Source of the DNA: Nitrospirota bacterium
GTDB taxonomy: Bacteria > Nitrospirota > Thermodesulfovibrionia > Thermodesulfovibrionales > Magnetobacteriaceae
Direction of reading: 5' to 3'
Length of the DNA stretch: 62,136 bases
Assembly (NCBI GenBank): GCA_015233615.1
Contig: JADFXJ010000006.1
Span: 1 to 62,136, forward strand
Position 1 is the stretch's first letter; each line of letters starts with the position of its first letter. The position numbers were made by a program, and so were the translations under genes. The notes below the pieces were generated by a model. It was not told the DNA's origin and did not search any database. It worked only from the letters and a program-made list of their open reading frames with translations. Below, piece by piece: positions 27,226-35,658 of the stretch.

Positions 27226-27552
27226 TCAAGATGTACACAAGCCTTTACGCAACGCAGCGGGTGGGCAAAAAGACAAGCCACATGGCTCACTTATTTCTGA
27301 ACGAGCCCTAACTCTACCCGCCAAAACGATCTCCGTCTCCTCTCCCGTTGCCTCATTAACTACAAGAAGGTTTCCTTTGTCCTCTTTTCCGATTTGTTCA
27401 TTGGCATTTAACAATTCTATCCCATAAATTGTGCCGTCAGGAGCTATATCGATGTTAATTTCATCGCTTATTTTTATTGTTTCAACCTCGGTAACTTTCT
27501 TTTGTAACCGTAAGTAAGCAATATTATACCTTGGATCATAGGTTATTTTCAT
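27226..27552 (-). CDS. DUF2283 protein with extended C-terminus
   Basis: 108 residues from ATG 27552 (MKITYDPRYNIAYLRLQ), with AGAGGG upstream. Residues 1-65 match the small DUF2283 fold (strands, then EINIDIAPDGTIYGIELLNA). DUF2283 genes often follow DUF4258-like genes in TA-like pairs, and a DUF4258-like remnant lies directly upstream. The last 30 residues (from about RVRARSEISEPCG) look unlike the family and end next to the MITE, suggesting the natural end was replaced by inserted DNA. Function unknown. Confidence 0.65.
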   Translation of the reverse strand: MKITYDPRYNIAYLRLQKKVTEVETIKISDEINIDIAPDGTIYGIELLNANEQIGKEDKGNLLVVNEATGEETEIVLAGRVRARSEISEPCGLSFCPPAALRKGLCTS

Positions 27553-27568
27553 CAAAGCCCTCTTTTCG

Positions 27569-27736
27569 TTAAAAATATCGGGTTATTACCGTAATCACAA
27601 TCCACTCATCGTTTTCCTTTACGGCATAAACCTCAACTTGCCTGCTCTCATAATGTTTACCTCGCCAAGCTCTCCTCCGAAATGAAACTTTCTCCGATGC
27701 TTGAAAAAACTCTCCTATTACGTAAACTAAACGGAG
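27569..27736 (-). pseudogene. DUF4258-like gene remnant
   Basis: A frame with no start codon, closed by a stop immediately upstream at 27737-27739, encodes 55 residues ending WRGKHYESRQVEVYAVKEND then EWIVITVITRYF. The strand-rich end with WIVITV resembles the C-terminus of DUF4258 toxins-like proteins that accompany DUF2283. The 5' half is gone. It lies 16 bp before the DUF2283 gene, as in intact pairs. Confidence 0.35.
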
Positions 27737-27749
27737 TTACGGATTAAAC

Positions 27750-28607
27750 CTACATTATTTCCTTTACAACACTATAAATATCATCTAATTCTATTAGATT
27801 CATACAGTGCAGCTTTTCTCCCAAAGGACATGGTTTCGCATAATTATTGGCAAATTTAGGTCCAATACATTCCGTAGCTAATTTACAGATTTGAGGAGAT
27901 TTTAGATGCCTTTGCTCTTTATAACCATATACAAATGGTTCAGTAGGTCCCCAAAGAACAACAGCAGGGATACCAACTAAATGGGCTGCATGCATAATAA
28001 AATTATCACTAGTAATAACAATATCACATTTTTTTATAAGCGATATAAGCTGTCTTGGTGTGGTAATACCAAGAAGTGAGTATGCATTCTTAATATGCAG
28101 TTCATCAATTTTCCCTACTTGTATTATTAATACATCCACACTCTTTAATCTTTCGACTAAGTTGTGCCATTTTTGCGGATGCATTGCCTTTCTTGATGAA
28201 TCTGAAAAAGGTGCAATAATTATATTTTTTCTTTGCCATGGAATAATGCTATCAAGCAATGGATCGGATTCAAGTTCTCCGTGAAGATATAATTTTTCAT
28301 CTACGGGAGTTATTAGTCCAAAATTTCTTGCAAGAACCTGAAATGCACGTTGATTATCAGTACCTAGTTTTTCTTTGCTCCAATAGTCGGTCCCAATAAT
28401 ATTTGAATATTTTGGTGGATAGCCAATTATAGAAATTGCCGGATGTCCCTTTAATATACTTAGATACTTGGTGCGTCTTATTAAATTGAATATTCGTGAT
28501 GGATTATCTTCAATTGCTATCTTTAAAACACCAGATACCATAAGCGTATCACCAAGTCCACCAAGAGGATTAATCCAGATTTCCTTATCATTTAAGTTAT
28601 TCTGCAT
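27750..28607 (-). CDS. GT9 glycosyltransferase of RiPP-like cassette
   Basis: 285 residues from ATG 28607, overlapping the preceding radical SAM gene by 11 bp. GT9 features include the N-terminal NPLGGLGDTLM nucleotide-sugar domain start, IIIAPFSDSSRKAMHPQKW, and SDNFIMHAAHLVGIPAVVLWGPTEP near the C-terminal donor site. GT9 enzymes transfer heptose from ADP-heptose to LPS cores. Some relatives (TibC/AAH type) put heptose on serines of proteins and carry a four-cysteine iron finger. This protein also ends with four spaced cysteines (ICKLATEC, AKPC, LHC). Given a Ser-rich precursor in the same operon, glycosylation of that peptide is a reasonable inference. Confidence 0.85.
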   Translation of the reverse strand: MQNNLNDKEIWINPLGGLGDTLMVSGVLKIAIEDNPSRIFNLIRRTKYLSILKGHPAISIIGYPPKYSNIIGTDYWSKEKLGTDNQRAFQVLARNFGLITPVDEKLYLHGELESDPLLDSIIPWQRKNIIIAPFSDSSRKAMHPQKWHNLVERLKSVDVLIIQVGKIDELHIKNAYSLLGITTPRQLISLIKKCDIVITSDNFIMHAAHLVGIPAVVLWGPTEPFVYGYKEQRHLKSPQICKLATECIGPKFANNYAKPCPLGEKLHCMNLIELDDIYSVVKEIM

Positions 28608-29706
28608 AAGGCTCAAACCTTAACCCAGTTATTGGTTCAAAATATTTCTCGATAAAGCCTCTTTTGGCTATACACCATTTAGTTTTATGCATAAAAGATT
28701 TATGTTCTGAGTAAGCATCCAATGGGCATCCACCGTGGCAAATTGTCCAGAAACGACATCTCTTACATTCTCCTTCTAACAGAACTTCGTTACGTTTGAA
28801 TAACACTTTACGTTGTTCATCGGCAAAAACTTCTATTAACGTGCGGTCATAGATTTTACCATAAGGTAGTATGTCCCAGTCAGAGGATCTTCCACAATGA
28901 GACACTTCACCATCCGGCGCAATATTAACGTGACTATATGCACACATCCCTGAGTCTGCACATCCTAAGCTTTGTTGTCTGTTTTTAATGTTTTTTGTCA
29001 ATGATTTGAATGGGTTAATTTCAGGATATCTGTCGCTATGTTCCCACCATGTTGGAAATATTGCTCCAAGAAATTCTACATATTCATCAGGCGTGATAGC
29101 AATATTCATACGTTTTTCATCATATACAAGAACGGGGTTCATATTAACTGCTCCCTTAAGTTTCAAATTAGTCAGGAAAAAAAAAGTCCTCAATGGATTA
29201 TTTAAAGATTTTTTTGTAACCACGTATATTAAACCACTACCAAAACCGCAGGCTGATAAAATACTATCACCCTTCATATACATGCGGTTATACTTATCAG
29301 AATCAATATTTTGCCCTGGTCCACGCACGTTAGATTCCGGGTCAAAACTAGAACCAACATTGCTGATACCAATCTTTCTGAAAATATCTGCATATTCTTC
29401 CGAAAATAAAGTGATATTCGATTGTATAGCATGTTCTATTCGGGATTTTGTGTCGGGACAATGTCTATTTTGAAACTTCAAAGCATTATTAAAATATTCA
29501 ACCCCTAAAAGCAAAGGTTCACCACCATGCCAAATGAGTGTTATTTTCTCTTCGGTCTTTGCTGATAAATATTCATTGATTCGAATAAAAACAAGCTCTA
29601 ATGTCTCAATAGACATTGTAGTAACCGTGCGATGTTTTCTTACTACATCACAATACAAGCAATTCGAATTACATCTTTCGGTAGGCTTAAATATTATAGT
29701 TGCCAC
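28597..29706 (-). CDS. Radical SAM/SPASM peptide-modifying enzyme
   Basis: 369 residues, GTG start. CNSNCLYC (C12, C16, C19) is the radical SAM cluster site and IWHGGEPLL the SAM-binding motif. The C-terminal SPASM region has GEVSHCGR and CKRCRFWTICHGGCP, which bind auxiliary 4Fe-4S clusters. It resembles anSME-type maturases that modify peptides or proteins. It overlaps the SPASM-like partner gene before it by 13 bp and GT9 after it. The probable substrate is the Tyr-Xaa-Ser peptide encoded at the start of the operon. Confidence 0.88.
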   Translation of the reverse strand: MATIIFKPTERCNSNCLYCDVVRKHRTVTTMSIETLELVFIRINEYLSAKTEEKITLIWHGGEPLLLGVEYFNNALKFQNRHCPDTKSRIEHAIQSNITLFSEEYADIFRKIGISNVGSSFDPESNVRGPGQNIDSDKYNRMYMKGDSILSACGFGSGLIYVVTKKSLNNPLRTFFFLTNLKLKGAVNMNPVLVYDEKRMNIAITPDEYVEFLGAIFPTWWEHSDRYPEINPFKSLTKNIKNRQQSLGCADSGMCAYSHVNIAPDGEVSHCGRSSDWDILPYGKIYDRTLIEVFADEQRKVLFKRNEVLLEGECKRCRFWTICHGGCPLDAYSEHKSFMHKTKWCIAKRGFIEKYFEPITGLRFEPYAE

Positions 29707-30554
29707 AAGTTCTTCTTTTCTTGTTGTCTTGATTGAAAATATTCGGAAGCTTCCATTAAATCAACAAAAAACTTTTCACACTCTTTTTTTTGGCTATCCG
29801 GTCTATCAGAAAATTTACCCAAACAAACTCTCCATCCCTGACAATATGCGCATCCATCCGATTTAATAAAATATTCTCTCCAAGCATTAATACGTTCAAT
29901 ATAAACCGGTGAATTCTCAATATTATCTAATTGGTTCAGACTATCGGCTACAAAACTTTCGGATTGTAACTCTTTATCGGATAATGCTACATTGCCTGCT
30001 TCATTAACGTGTAAATATTTTCCTGGATTTTCAAAGTAAACTGAGCCAAAGTCTGTTGGTTTATTTTTATTATAGTTAGAGGCTATGTAATGAAATGGTT
30101 CTATTGGTGCATGGCTTGATTTGCCATAAATAGCATAATGCATCAAATCATTGATAGCTTCCCAATCCGAATTTATTCGATCGATTACCAATCCGGTGCA
30201 AATCCCCAATGAAGATAAGAGCATAATATTAGTATAAGTATGTTCAATATTCTCGGATAAATAAATTCTTATGTCAAGTTGTCTAAGGACAGGTAGTTTT
30301 GGAACCAGTTCCAAAAAACTTCCCATATCCGATACATATAGTGCAATAGGTATATCTCTCCAGTTATTTTGAAATGAAATCGCAGTTAAAGAATATTTTG
30401 CATTTATTAAAGCACAGTGTAACTTGTTATGATTATTTACAATATCGACAACTTGTTCAATTTTATAAATGTCATCTAAACATATTACTAAAGCCTTTCC
30501 ATTTATTTGTGATATTAGTTCCTCTTTAAATGGGCAAACTAATATACGTTTCAT
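29694..30554 (-). CDS. SPASM-like partner protein lacking the radical SAM cysteines
   Basis: 286 residues. There is no CxxxCxxC, but the C-terminus carries CAYCQGWRVC and a later Cys (KKEC), much like a SPASM twitch segment. The body (repeated beta-alpha units, for example KALVICLDDIYKIEQVV) could be a degenerate radical SAM barrel. It overlaps the upstream radical SAM gene by 4 bp (ATGA) and the downstream one by 13 bp. It may bind the precursor or act as a scaffold in a maturase complex. No homolog is recognised with confidence. Confidence 0.7.
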   Translation of the reverse strand: MKRILVCPFKEELISQINGKALVICLDDIYKIEQVVDIVNNHNKLHCALINAKYSLTAISFQNNWRDIPIALYVSDMGSFLELVPKLPVLRQLDIRIYLSENIEHTYTNIMLLSSLGICTGLVIDRINSDWEAINDLMHYAIYGKSSHAPIEPFHYIASNYNKNKPTDFGSVYFENPGKYLHVNEAGNVALSDKELQSESFVADSLNQLDNIENSPVYIERINAWREYFIKSDGCAYCQGWRVCLGKFSDRPDSQKKECEKFFVDLMEASEYFQSRQQEKKNLWQL

Positions 30555-31552
30555 ACATAAATCTCGGGCATACGTATATTTGCCTCATTTTGGAAACGTG
30601 ATAGAATATGTCCAAGACATCCTCCCTGACAACTACCTTCTTCCCGATATTTACAATCGTCACATTCCTCGAATATACCGCCAACCTCTATCCTGACTTT
30701 TTTGTGTAGTTCCATATAAAAATGTCTTATCTCATTCATAGAATCAAATTCAAAAACCGATCTTTTATGAAATGAAGATAAAGGAAAACATGACCACACA
30801 GACATCTCGGGTCCAATATCTATTGCGGGACCGCAACCAAACTTAGTGGTGCCTCCTGTTAGCCTATAAAGCCATCCAAGTTGTGTGTCATTTAATAAAC
30901 ACATCGTAAACCCACAGTCAAAACCTGGTTTGATTCGTAACCTTTCCATTGTAGGTGCATAACTAAACAGACGTTCTATAATGATTCTCATTTCTTCTAT
31001 AGCTACAAATTTATTTTTTAAACCAGGAATTGGATGTGCCATTCCAAGTCTTACATTACGCTTAAGACCATAACGATTTATATATTGAAATAAAAATCCT
31101 ATATCAAAATTTTTTTGATAGATATTAAATCCTCCACTAGTACGATGTCCAAATCGTTCGAGAAAACGTTTAACACTCTCGTTCTCTGCAATAGGAGATT
31201 GCTTTGGATCGTTTAAATTGCACACAAATGATAATCTTTCTTCAGGTACCCTGGCCAAAATGGTACTAGCTTCATGTAATAATTTTTCAGACATAATACC
31301 GCTTGTAAAAACTACTATATTAAAATTGCGCTCGATTAAATAAATTACAAAATCAATGAATTTCGGATGAAGCGTTGGTTCTCCTCCTAAAAGAGAAATA
31401 TTACGCTCTCCGGAATTTTCTATTAAATCTGCAATATATATTAGATTCTTCCACGAAAGCATATCATCTGAAAGTGATTCGGACATATGCTTTTTCGCAA
31501 AACAATATGGGCATGTGCGTACACATCTCTGTGTTAATAATATATTTGGCAT
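30551..31552 (-). CDS. Radical SAM enzyme with SPASM-like C-terminus
   Basis: 333 residues. CVRTCPYC (C10, C14, C17), almost at the N-terminus, binds the radical SAM cluster, and ISLLGGEPTLHP is the SAM site. The C-terminal region has FGCGPAIDIGPEMSVWSC and CDDCKYREEGSCQGGC, a SPASM-like auxiliary-cluster pattern. It is the first enzyme gene after the precursor, 52 bp downstream, and overlaps the partner gene by 4 bp. Compact LLTQRCxxxCPYC starts like this occur in HxsC-type peptide maturases, a resemblance I cannot quantify. Likely to crosslink or otherwise modify the Tyr-rich core. Confidence 0.87.
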   Translation of the reverse strand: MPNILLTQRCVRTCPYCFAKKHMSESLSDDMLSWKNLIYIADLIENSGERNISLLGGEPTLHPKFIDFVIYLIERNFNIVVFTSGIMSEKLLHEASTILARVPEERLSFVCNLNDPKQSPIAENESVKRFLERFGHRTSGGFNIYQKNFDIGFLFQYINRYGLKRNVRLGMAHPIPGLKNKFVAIEEMRIIIERLFSYAPTMERLRIKPGFDCGFTMCLLNDTQLGWLYRLTGGTTKFGCGPAIDIGPEMSVWSCFPLSSFHKRSVFEFDSMNEIRHFYMELHKKVRIEVGGIFEECDDCKYREEGSCQGGCLGHILSRFQNEANIRMPEIYV

Positions 31553-31604
31553 ATGCTAATCTTCAATCATCCATCTTTCCATAATTAAGAATTAAGAATA
31601 ATAT

Positions 31605-31919
31605 TCAAAAATAGGAGGCGTAAGAGGTGTATAAGGAAGTATAGGAGTAGGAGGAATAGGAAGAGTAGATGTCGGCGTAGGAGGAATAGTAGTAGGAGGA
31701 GTAGGAGGTATAGAAGGATTGATAGGAGGAGGAATAGGAGGTATAGAAAGATGAGTAGTAGGCGGTGATATCATTGGAGCTGACAAACGCGTCATTTGAA
31801 TTTGCAGGTAATACAGGTAATCCGCGGGAACTGAGAGCGATACGTTTAATGGCATCCCTACAGGTAATCTTTTTATCATTGTTTGATGTATGTGAAATTG
31901 CATTTTTTGTATTATTCAT
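31605..31919 (-). CDS. Tyr-Xaa-Ser repeat RiPP precursor
   Basis: 104 residues. The start is firm: GGAGGG lies about eight bases before the ATG. Residues 1-53 form an ordinary leader (SHTSNNDKKITCRDAIKRIA, then GLPVLPANSNDAF). Residues 54-104 contain only Tyr, Ser, Thr, Phe and a few others: 18 Tyr, 20 Ser, 4 Thr, 3 Phe. They include twelve Y-x-S triplets and one Y-A-D. It is the first gene of an operon with two radical SAM enzymes, a SPASM-like protein and a GT9 enzyme. Aromatic-x-x triplets are substrates of cyclophane-forming radical SAM enzymes, and His-Xaa-Ser repeats occur in the HxsA system. No PqqD-like recognition gene is present. Another frame here is Pro-rich and was rejected. Confidence 0.8.
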   Translation of the reverse strand: MNNTKNAISHTSNNDKKITCRDAIKRIALSSRGLPVLPANSNDAFVSSNDITAYYSSFYTSYSSSYQSFYTSYSSYYYSSYADIYSSYSSYSYTSLYTSYASYF

Positions 31920-32553
31920 AATTGTTATCCCTCCATTATTCTTTTAAATATCGTCATGTTATCGTATTTGAAAGTACCTGGTTATCAAAACATATCCAGA
32001 TTAAGGCATCCTCTGTAAAGCCTTAAATTCGGAATATATCAAATGTTCATCAAGCTGGAGATGAGCTACCCACACTTCCTCCTTATCCACAACAACTTGT
32101 AATGCTCCCATTCAGCCCTTCCATTACGATCGAAAGCTTCTCTTCTACTGTCCATTACCTTTAGCCCATTTGCGTACTCTCCCATTCTAAATAAGGCTAG
32201 CTTCCCGCTATGCAGAAAGTTCAACCTCTACCTCTTAATAGTATCTACTCTTTTATGGTAACAGTATATGTATTTACCTTCCTAATGATTAAATCATATT
32301 ATTAACATTCATGTCAAGACATATTTTATTGATAAATGGTATTTACCACACTTTTTAACAAGAGTTTAAGAGTCGGAAGGTTAAAAACCTCGTAGAATGA
32401 GTAAAGACAGGTATTTAGCGTGATTTATGCTGTTTGAGGGCCTCACTATGGTGAGCTGTAGAGGGTAGCCCTTTTAATCTTCGCCTTTTGTTTTACTCCA
32501 ATTCGAAATCAACATATATTATTATATACTCGTAGTTTCTTAAGTATATCTAG
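31920..32553. other. Intergenic region upstream of RiPP operon
   Basis: 634 bp, AT-rich near the operon start where its promoter should lie (31935-31960). A 37-codon minus-strand frame at 32001-32114 (MGALQVVVDKEEVWVAHLQL...) has protein-like composition and a possible GGAAGG site, but is too short to call. Nothing else is recognised before the transposase remnant. Confidence 0.4.
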
Positions 32554-32700
32554 GATTACCCCAAAACGATTTTAGAATTTGAGAGCCAATTCTCATCGGA
32601 GGAAGCTTATTGCCAATATTTACACCAACTTAGGTGGCATGATGGTTTTACTTGTCCGAGGTGGGGGATGATAAAGCCTGGAATATGGTCAGAAACGTAA
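32554..32700 (+). pseudogene. IS1595/ISXO2-type transposase N-terminal remnant
   Basis: An open frame without a start codon encodes DYPKTILEFESQF, then SSEEAYCQYLHQLRWHDGFTCPRW and a stop at 32698-32700. It closely follows the N-terminal pattern of IS1595-family transposases (YP-x-F-x2-F, LRWPDGF-x-CP-x-CG zinc ribbon), but a TAG replaces the start and only the first zinc-ribbon half remains. The rest of the gene, including the DDE domain, is deleted. Confidence 0.75.
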
Positions 32701-32710
32701 CATCCTCTGC

Positions 32711-32733
32711 CTGCGAGAGTGAAGCAGATAGGC
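32711..32733. repeat. Putative IS1595-type terminal repeat
   Basis: tgcgagagtgaagcagatag and the following bases match the right terminal repeat of the 27 kb MITE at most positions. It lies 10 bp after the transposase remnant, consistent with an internally deleted insertion sequence whose right end survives. I could not find the matching left end. Confidence 0.5.
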
Positions 32734-32852
32734 AAATTATAAAATATTTATATTTTTTCATTTTATTTCAATATGTATCCTATCTGTAACCACCCATATG
32801 TTAATATATGCAGAAAGCTGGTTAATAATATTTTGGAGTTTAAGGAGATACC

Positions 32853-33881
32853 ATGGCTGAACCGTACGAAAAGAATTACCATCATAAAGAACTACAACTA
32901 GAACTACAACGCCAAATAACTAAATATGAGAGCTTATCAAAGCTTATGACAATCTATCGTCGTTGGATATTCATATATGGGGGAGTGGCGATGGGCCTAG
33001 TCTTACCCTTAATCTTAATCTACGTTTTCTTCCATGGCAGTATCAAGAATGAATATTTCGCCGGACTAATCTTAATCCTACTTTTTATGGCACTCGGGGC
33101 GGTGTTCGCATTATACCTCAAACCGAGCGTAAACAATCGAGACGATGTTATTGATGCTGATAAATATTTTCTTAACCTCGACGAGATATCTGACATCTTT
33201 AAAGATCTAAAAAACGGAGGTAAGAGTGCTCTTGAGTTCACAGAAGCCTATAAGGCGCGAGTGCTATCCAATTTCCAATTAAAGCTCGAATCAGAATCTC
33301 TGCAGAGCTACGTATCTGACATTAAAAAGTTAGTACTCGCCCAGGTCCGTGAGGAAAGCTTTGATGAACGCTTTAACCGCAATAGGCGCAGACTAAGGGA
33401 GGAGGTTCAAGACCTAAAACAACGAGGCACTCTGAACTTGATAATTGGAATATTGACAACCATAGCTGGCCTCCTTGTTCTTGGCTTAACCGTGTTCAAT
33501 ACCCCAGCTACCCATTCTGCATCTGAGCTTCTGGCTTACTTTGTACCTCGTGTTTCGCTCGTCGTTCTCATTGAGGTTTTTGCCTACTTTTTCCTTCGCC
33601 TCTACAAGCAGAGCATTGGTGAGATTAAGTACTTTCAGAACGAAATAACAAATATCGAAGCCAAGCAGATTGCAATGCAACTCACCTTGCGTATAGACAA
33701 CGAGAATTCTCGCATCAAGATGGCAGAAGAACTCGCCAAAACTGAACGGAACTTTATACTTACCAAGGACCAGACAACCGTTGAACTAGAGCGCGAGCGG
33801 ATGGCTCGTACAACCAACTCGGGGATCACAGATGCAATCAAAGAGGTTATCACTGTTATCAAAGGGTTTTCAAAGAAATAG
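32853..33881 (+). CDS. Four-helix membrane protein with coiled-coil ends
   Basis: 342 residues, no family recognised. An amphipathic N-terminus (LQLELQRQITKYESL) is followed by two membrane helices (about 39-61 and 66-90), a 100-residue cytoplasmic charged segment, two more helices (about 194-215 and 227-248), and a long coiled coil (about 250-320). The start is firm, with AAGGAG upstream of ATG 32853. It sits alone in a region of mobile-element scars. Membrane plus coiled-coil layouts like this occur in phage-defence effectors, but no catalytic motif supports a specific role. Confidence 0.65.
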   Translation: MAEPYEKNYHHKELQLELQRQITKYESLSKLMTIYRRWIFIYGGVAMGLVLPLILIYVFFHGSIKNEYFAGLILILLFMALGAVFALYLKPSVNNRDDVIDADKYFLNLDEISDIFKDLKNGGKSALEFTEAYKARVLSNFQLKLESESLQSYVSDIKKLVLAQVREESFDERFNRNRRRLREEVQDLKQRGTLNLIIGILTTIAGLLVLGLTVFNTPATHSASELLAYFVPRVSLVVLIEVFAYFFLRLYKQSIGEIKYFQNEITNIEAKQIAMQLTLRIDNENSRIKMAEELAKTERNFILTKDQTTVELERERMARTTNSGITDAIKEVITVIKGFSKK

Positions 33882-34017
33882 GCAGACGCCTAACCCGTCT
33901 TTGCAGCGGAAAGTCTTCGACGGTCTGTTAGGAACCGTCTACAAATAACTTGAAGAAATAGTAAAAGGCTTGTCGCTCTTTGTGGATACGAAATCTACTG
34001 ACGTTTTAGGATAATAG

Positions 34018-34485
34018 ATGATGCCTGATAGCAGTATCCCGGCTGGAGGAATGAAGCTAACAAATACGGCCATTATAGGACGCACAATGAGCGAGTACTC
34101 GGCCATGTTTTCCCTGGCCGGGCCCGACATTGAAGGACAAGATATCCTGGACCTTGCCGCAAGATGCAGCTCTTTTTGTGCCGAGGCAAACGCCATAGGG
34201 TACAAAGTAACGGCAGCCGACAGATTTTACGGCAGCACCCACGAAACCATAGAAGCCATGTTTTCACGCGACATGGAAGTTGTCATGGGACAGATGCCGT
34301 AACTTATGCCGATGTACAGGTGGGACAGCCCCTTCAAAGACCTTGAAGATTTGATAAATCAAAGAAAGCGCGCTTTCTCGGTATTTATCGGGTACTTCAA
34401 AGCCTACGGAGGCTTACGTTACGTGCAATGCCGGCTTCCCCATACCGGTTTTAGGGACAGTCGGTTCACCCTCTTACTCATATCC
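34018..34485 (+). pseudogene. Truncated copy of SAM-dependent methyltransferase
   Basis: Near-duplicate of the intact gene at 35659-36378. It keeps the motif-I region ILDLAARCSSFCAEAN and VTAADRFYG, but has a TAA at 34300-34302 where the intact copy has GAA, and homology stops at about 34485 in the TLLLIS segment. The DNA beyond belongs to a minus-strand DUF1566 gene fragment. So one stop and one deletion junction inactivate it. Confidence 0.85.
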
Positions 34486-34761
34486 ATTGAGCTGGCCAAA
34501 TACAACATCCCCTGAGATCGGTGTATTCCCATCAGCGTTCGTACACCTCGGACTCGGCCAGGCCACTCCTGCTTTGATGTCCCCGTCCTGCCTGGTACCC
34601 GCACAGGCGATCTTGCTGCCGCTTGTATCCCGGCAGCTTGTTTGCCCGGTTTGCGGAAGATTGACGGTACCCGCCATAAGGGTGGATGCGCAAGTCAACA
34701 CCAGCGCTACATTTATCGTAATCATTCCCACCGTTGCCTTTAGCTTTCTGTTCCTAAACAT
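34474..34761 (-). pseudogene. DUF1566 (Lcl-like) gene, 3' truncated
   Basis: From ATG 34761 (MFRNRKLKATVGMITI, with GAGGAAAAA just upstream) the product has a signal peptide (to about LMAG) and then the DUF1566 opening VNLPQTGQTSCRDTSGSK, with GDIKAGVAWPSPRC following. Coding homology ends at about GQLNGY, at the same junction that truncates the methyltransferase copy. Intact family members are far longer, with repeated domains, and are usually exported. Only the first 90 or so residues remain. Confidence 0.75.
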
Positions 34762-34799
34762 TTTTTCCTCTTGTACCATTATTTATGTTATAATCAAGC

Positions 34800-35330
34800 A
34801 TGAGAAACATAGTGATATTGACGTTCATGGTGTTTTGTATATCGACAGTAAGCGCCTCCTTTACTGCTGCAAGCGCTTCCGCGGCAGATTCATCCTTTAC
34901 GCAGTCGGATAGGGATCGCATGATCCGGCTTGAAGAGGGGCTGAAGGCTACAAACCAGAGGATTGACGACGGGCTGAAGGCCACTAACCAGAGAATTGAC
35001 GATATGGGCAAGAAAATTGACGACATGGGCAAGAAAATTGATGATATGGGCAAGAAAATTGACGATGTAAAAGCTGACGTGAATAAACGGCTCGACCAGA
35101 TGTATACATTAATACTCTGGGGCTTTGGAATACTTTTTGGACTATTTTTCAGTGGTATGGTGTTTTTAGTGGGGTTTGTATTATGGGATAGACGCACGGC
35201 GCTTGCCCCTGCCGTGCGAAAAACCAACGAAGTCGAAGAGCGGACCGAATTACTTGAAAAAGCACTTAAGGAAGCAGCCGTTGAGAACCCTGGCCTCAAA
35301 AAAGCGCTTAAGCACTTCGGGTTATTGTAA
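34800..35330 (+). CDS. Exported coiled-coil protein with tandem heptads
   Basis: 176 residues. A signal-like N-terminus (MRNIVILTFMVFCISTVSAS) is followed by a coiled-coil stretch (about 35-100). Within it GLKATNQRIDD occurs twice and MGKKIDD three times, encoded by 33-bp and 21-bp DNA repeats. Then come one transmembrane helix (about 103-125), RTALAPAVRK, and a helical tail. Topology suggests the coiled coil is periplasmic and the tail cytoplasmic. It is divergent from the DUF1566 fragment, and ttataat about ten bases upstream may be its -10. No ribosome site is clear. Function unknown. Confidence 0.7.
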   Translation: MRNIVILTFMVFCISTVSASFTAASASAADSSFTQSDRDRMIRLEEGLKATNQRIDDGLKATNQRIDDMGKKIDDMGKKIDDMGKKIDDVKADVNKRLDQMYTLILWGFGILFGLFFSGMVFLVGFVLWDRRTALAPAVRKTNEVEERTELLEKALKEAAVENPGLKKALKHFGLL

Positions 35331-35473
35331 ATAATGCTTTTCACCTTGCTTCCCTGTTTAAAACAAAAGCTCCGATATTTGATAAAATACCGGAATCCGC
35401 ATGTTATTCTTAAAGATTTCGTAATTACTCAGATAATTGCAAATGAATTTCAGTACGGATCTACGGTGGATCT

Positions 35474-35616
35474 GCCCTTGTCCTTGCCGTCATTCCATCC
35501 CCTTACCGTCATCCCCTCACATACGTCATTTTCCGGATAGAGCCATCAGCCGGATTCATGGTATTGTCGGCAGGCGGAGCTGGCCGGAATGACGGACAGG
35601 ACAAGGACGGCAAAAA
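35474..35616. repeat. GTCATTCC-type foldback repeat
   Basis: Imperfect inverted arms of about 20 bp (cccttgtccttgccgtcattcc at one end; ggaatgacgg then acaggacaagg at the other) enclose about 90 bp. Such palindromes with gtcattcc ends are commonly dispersed in intergenic DNA. The gap around it (35331-35658) holds nothing else I recognise. Confidence 0.55.
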
Positions 35617-35658
35617 ATCGAACATTGTGTTATGTTATAGAGATAATGGATATATAAA

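Noticed and set aside
31592..31903. Proline-rich 103-codon minus-strand frame overlapping the RiPP precursor
   Set aside because: It has no ribosome site, and its Pro/Thr composition is the out-of-frame reading of the Tyr/Ser repeat. The 31605-31919 frame has GGAGGG at the right distance.
32001..32114. 37-codon ORF upstream of the RiPP operon
   Set aside because: Plausible composition and GGAAGG upstream, but short, and an overlapping frame also looks protein-like. Left as a note in the intergenic entry.
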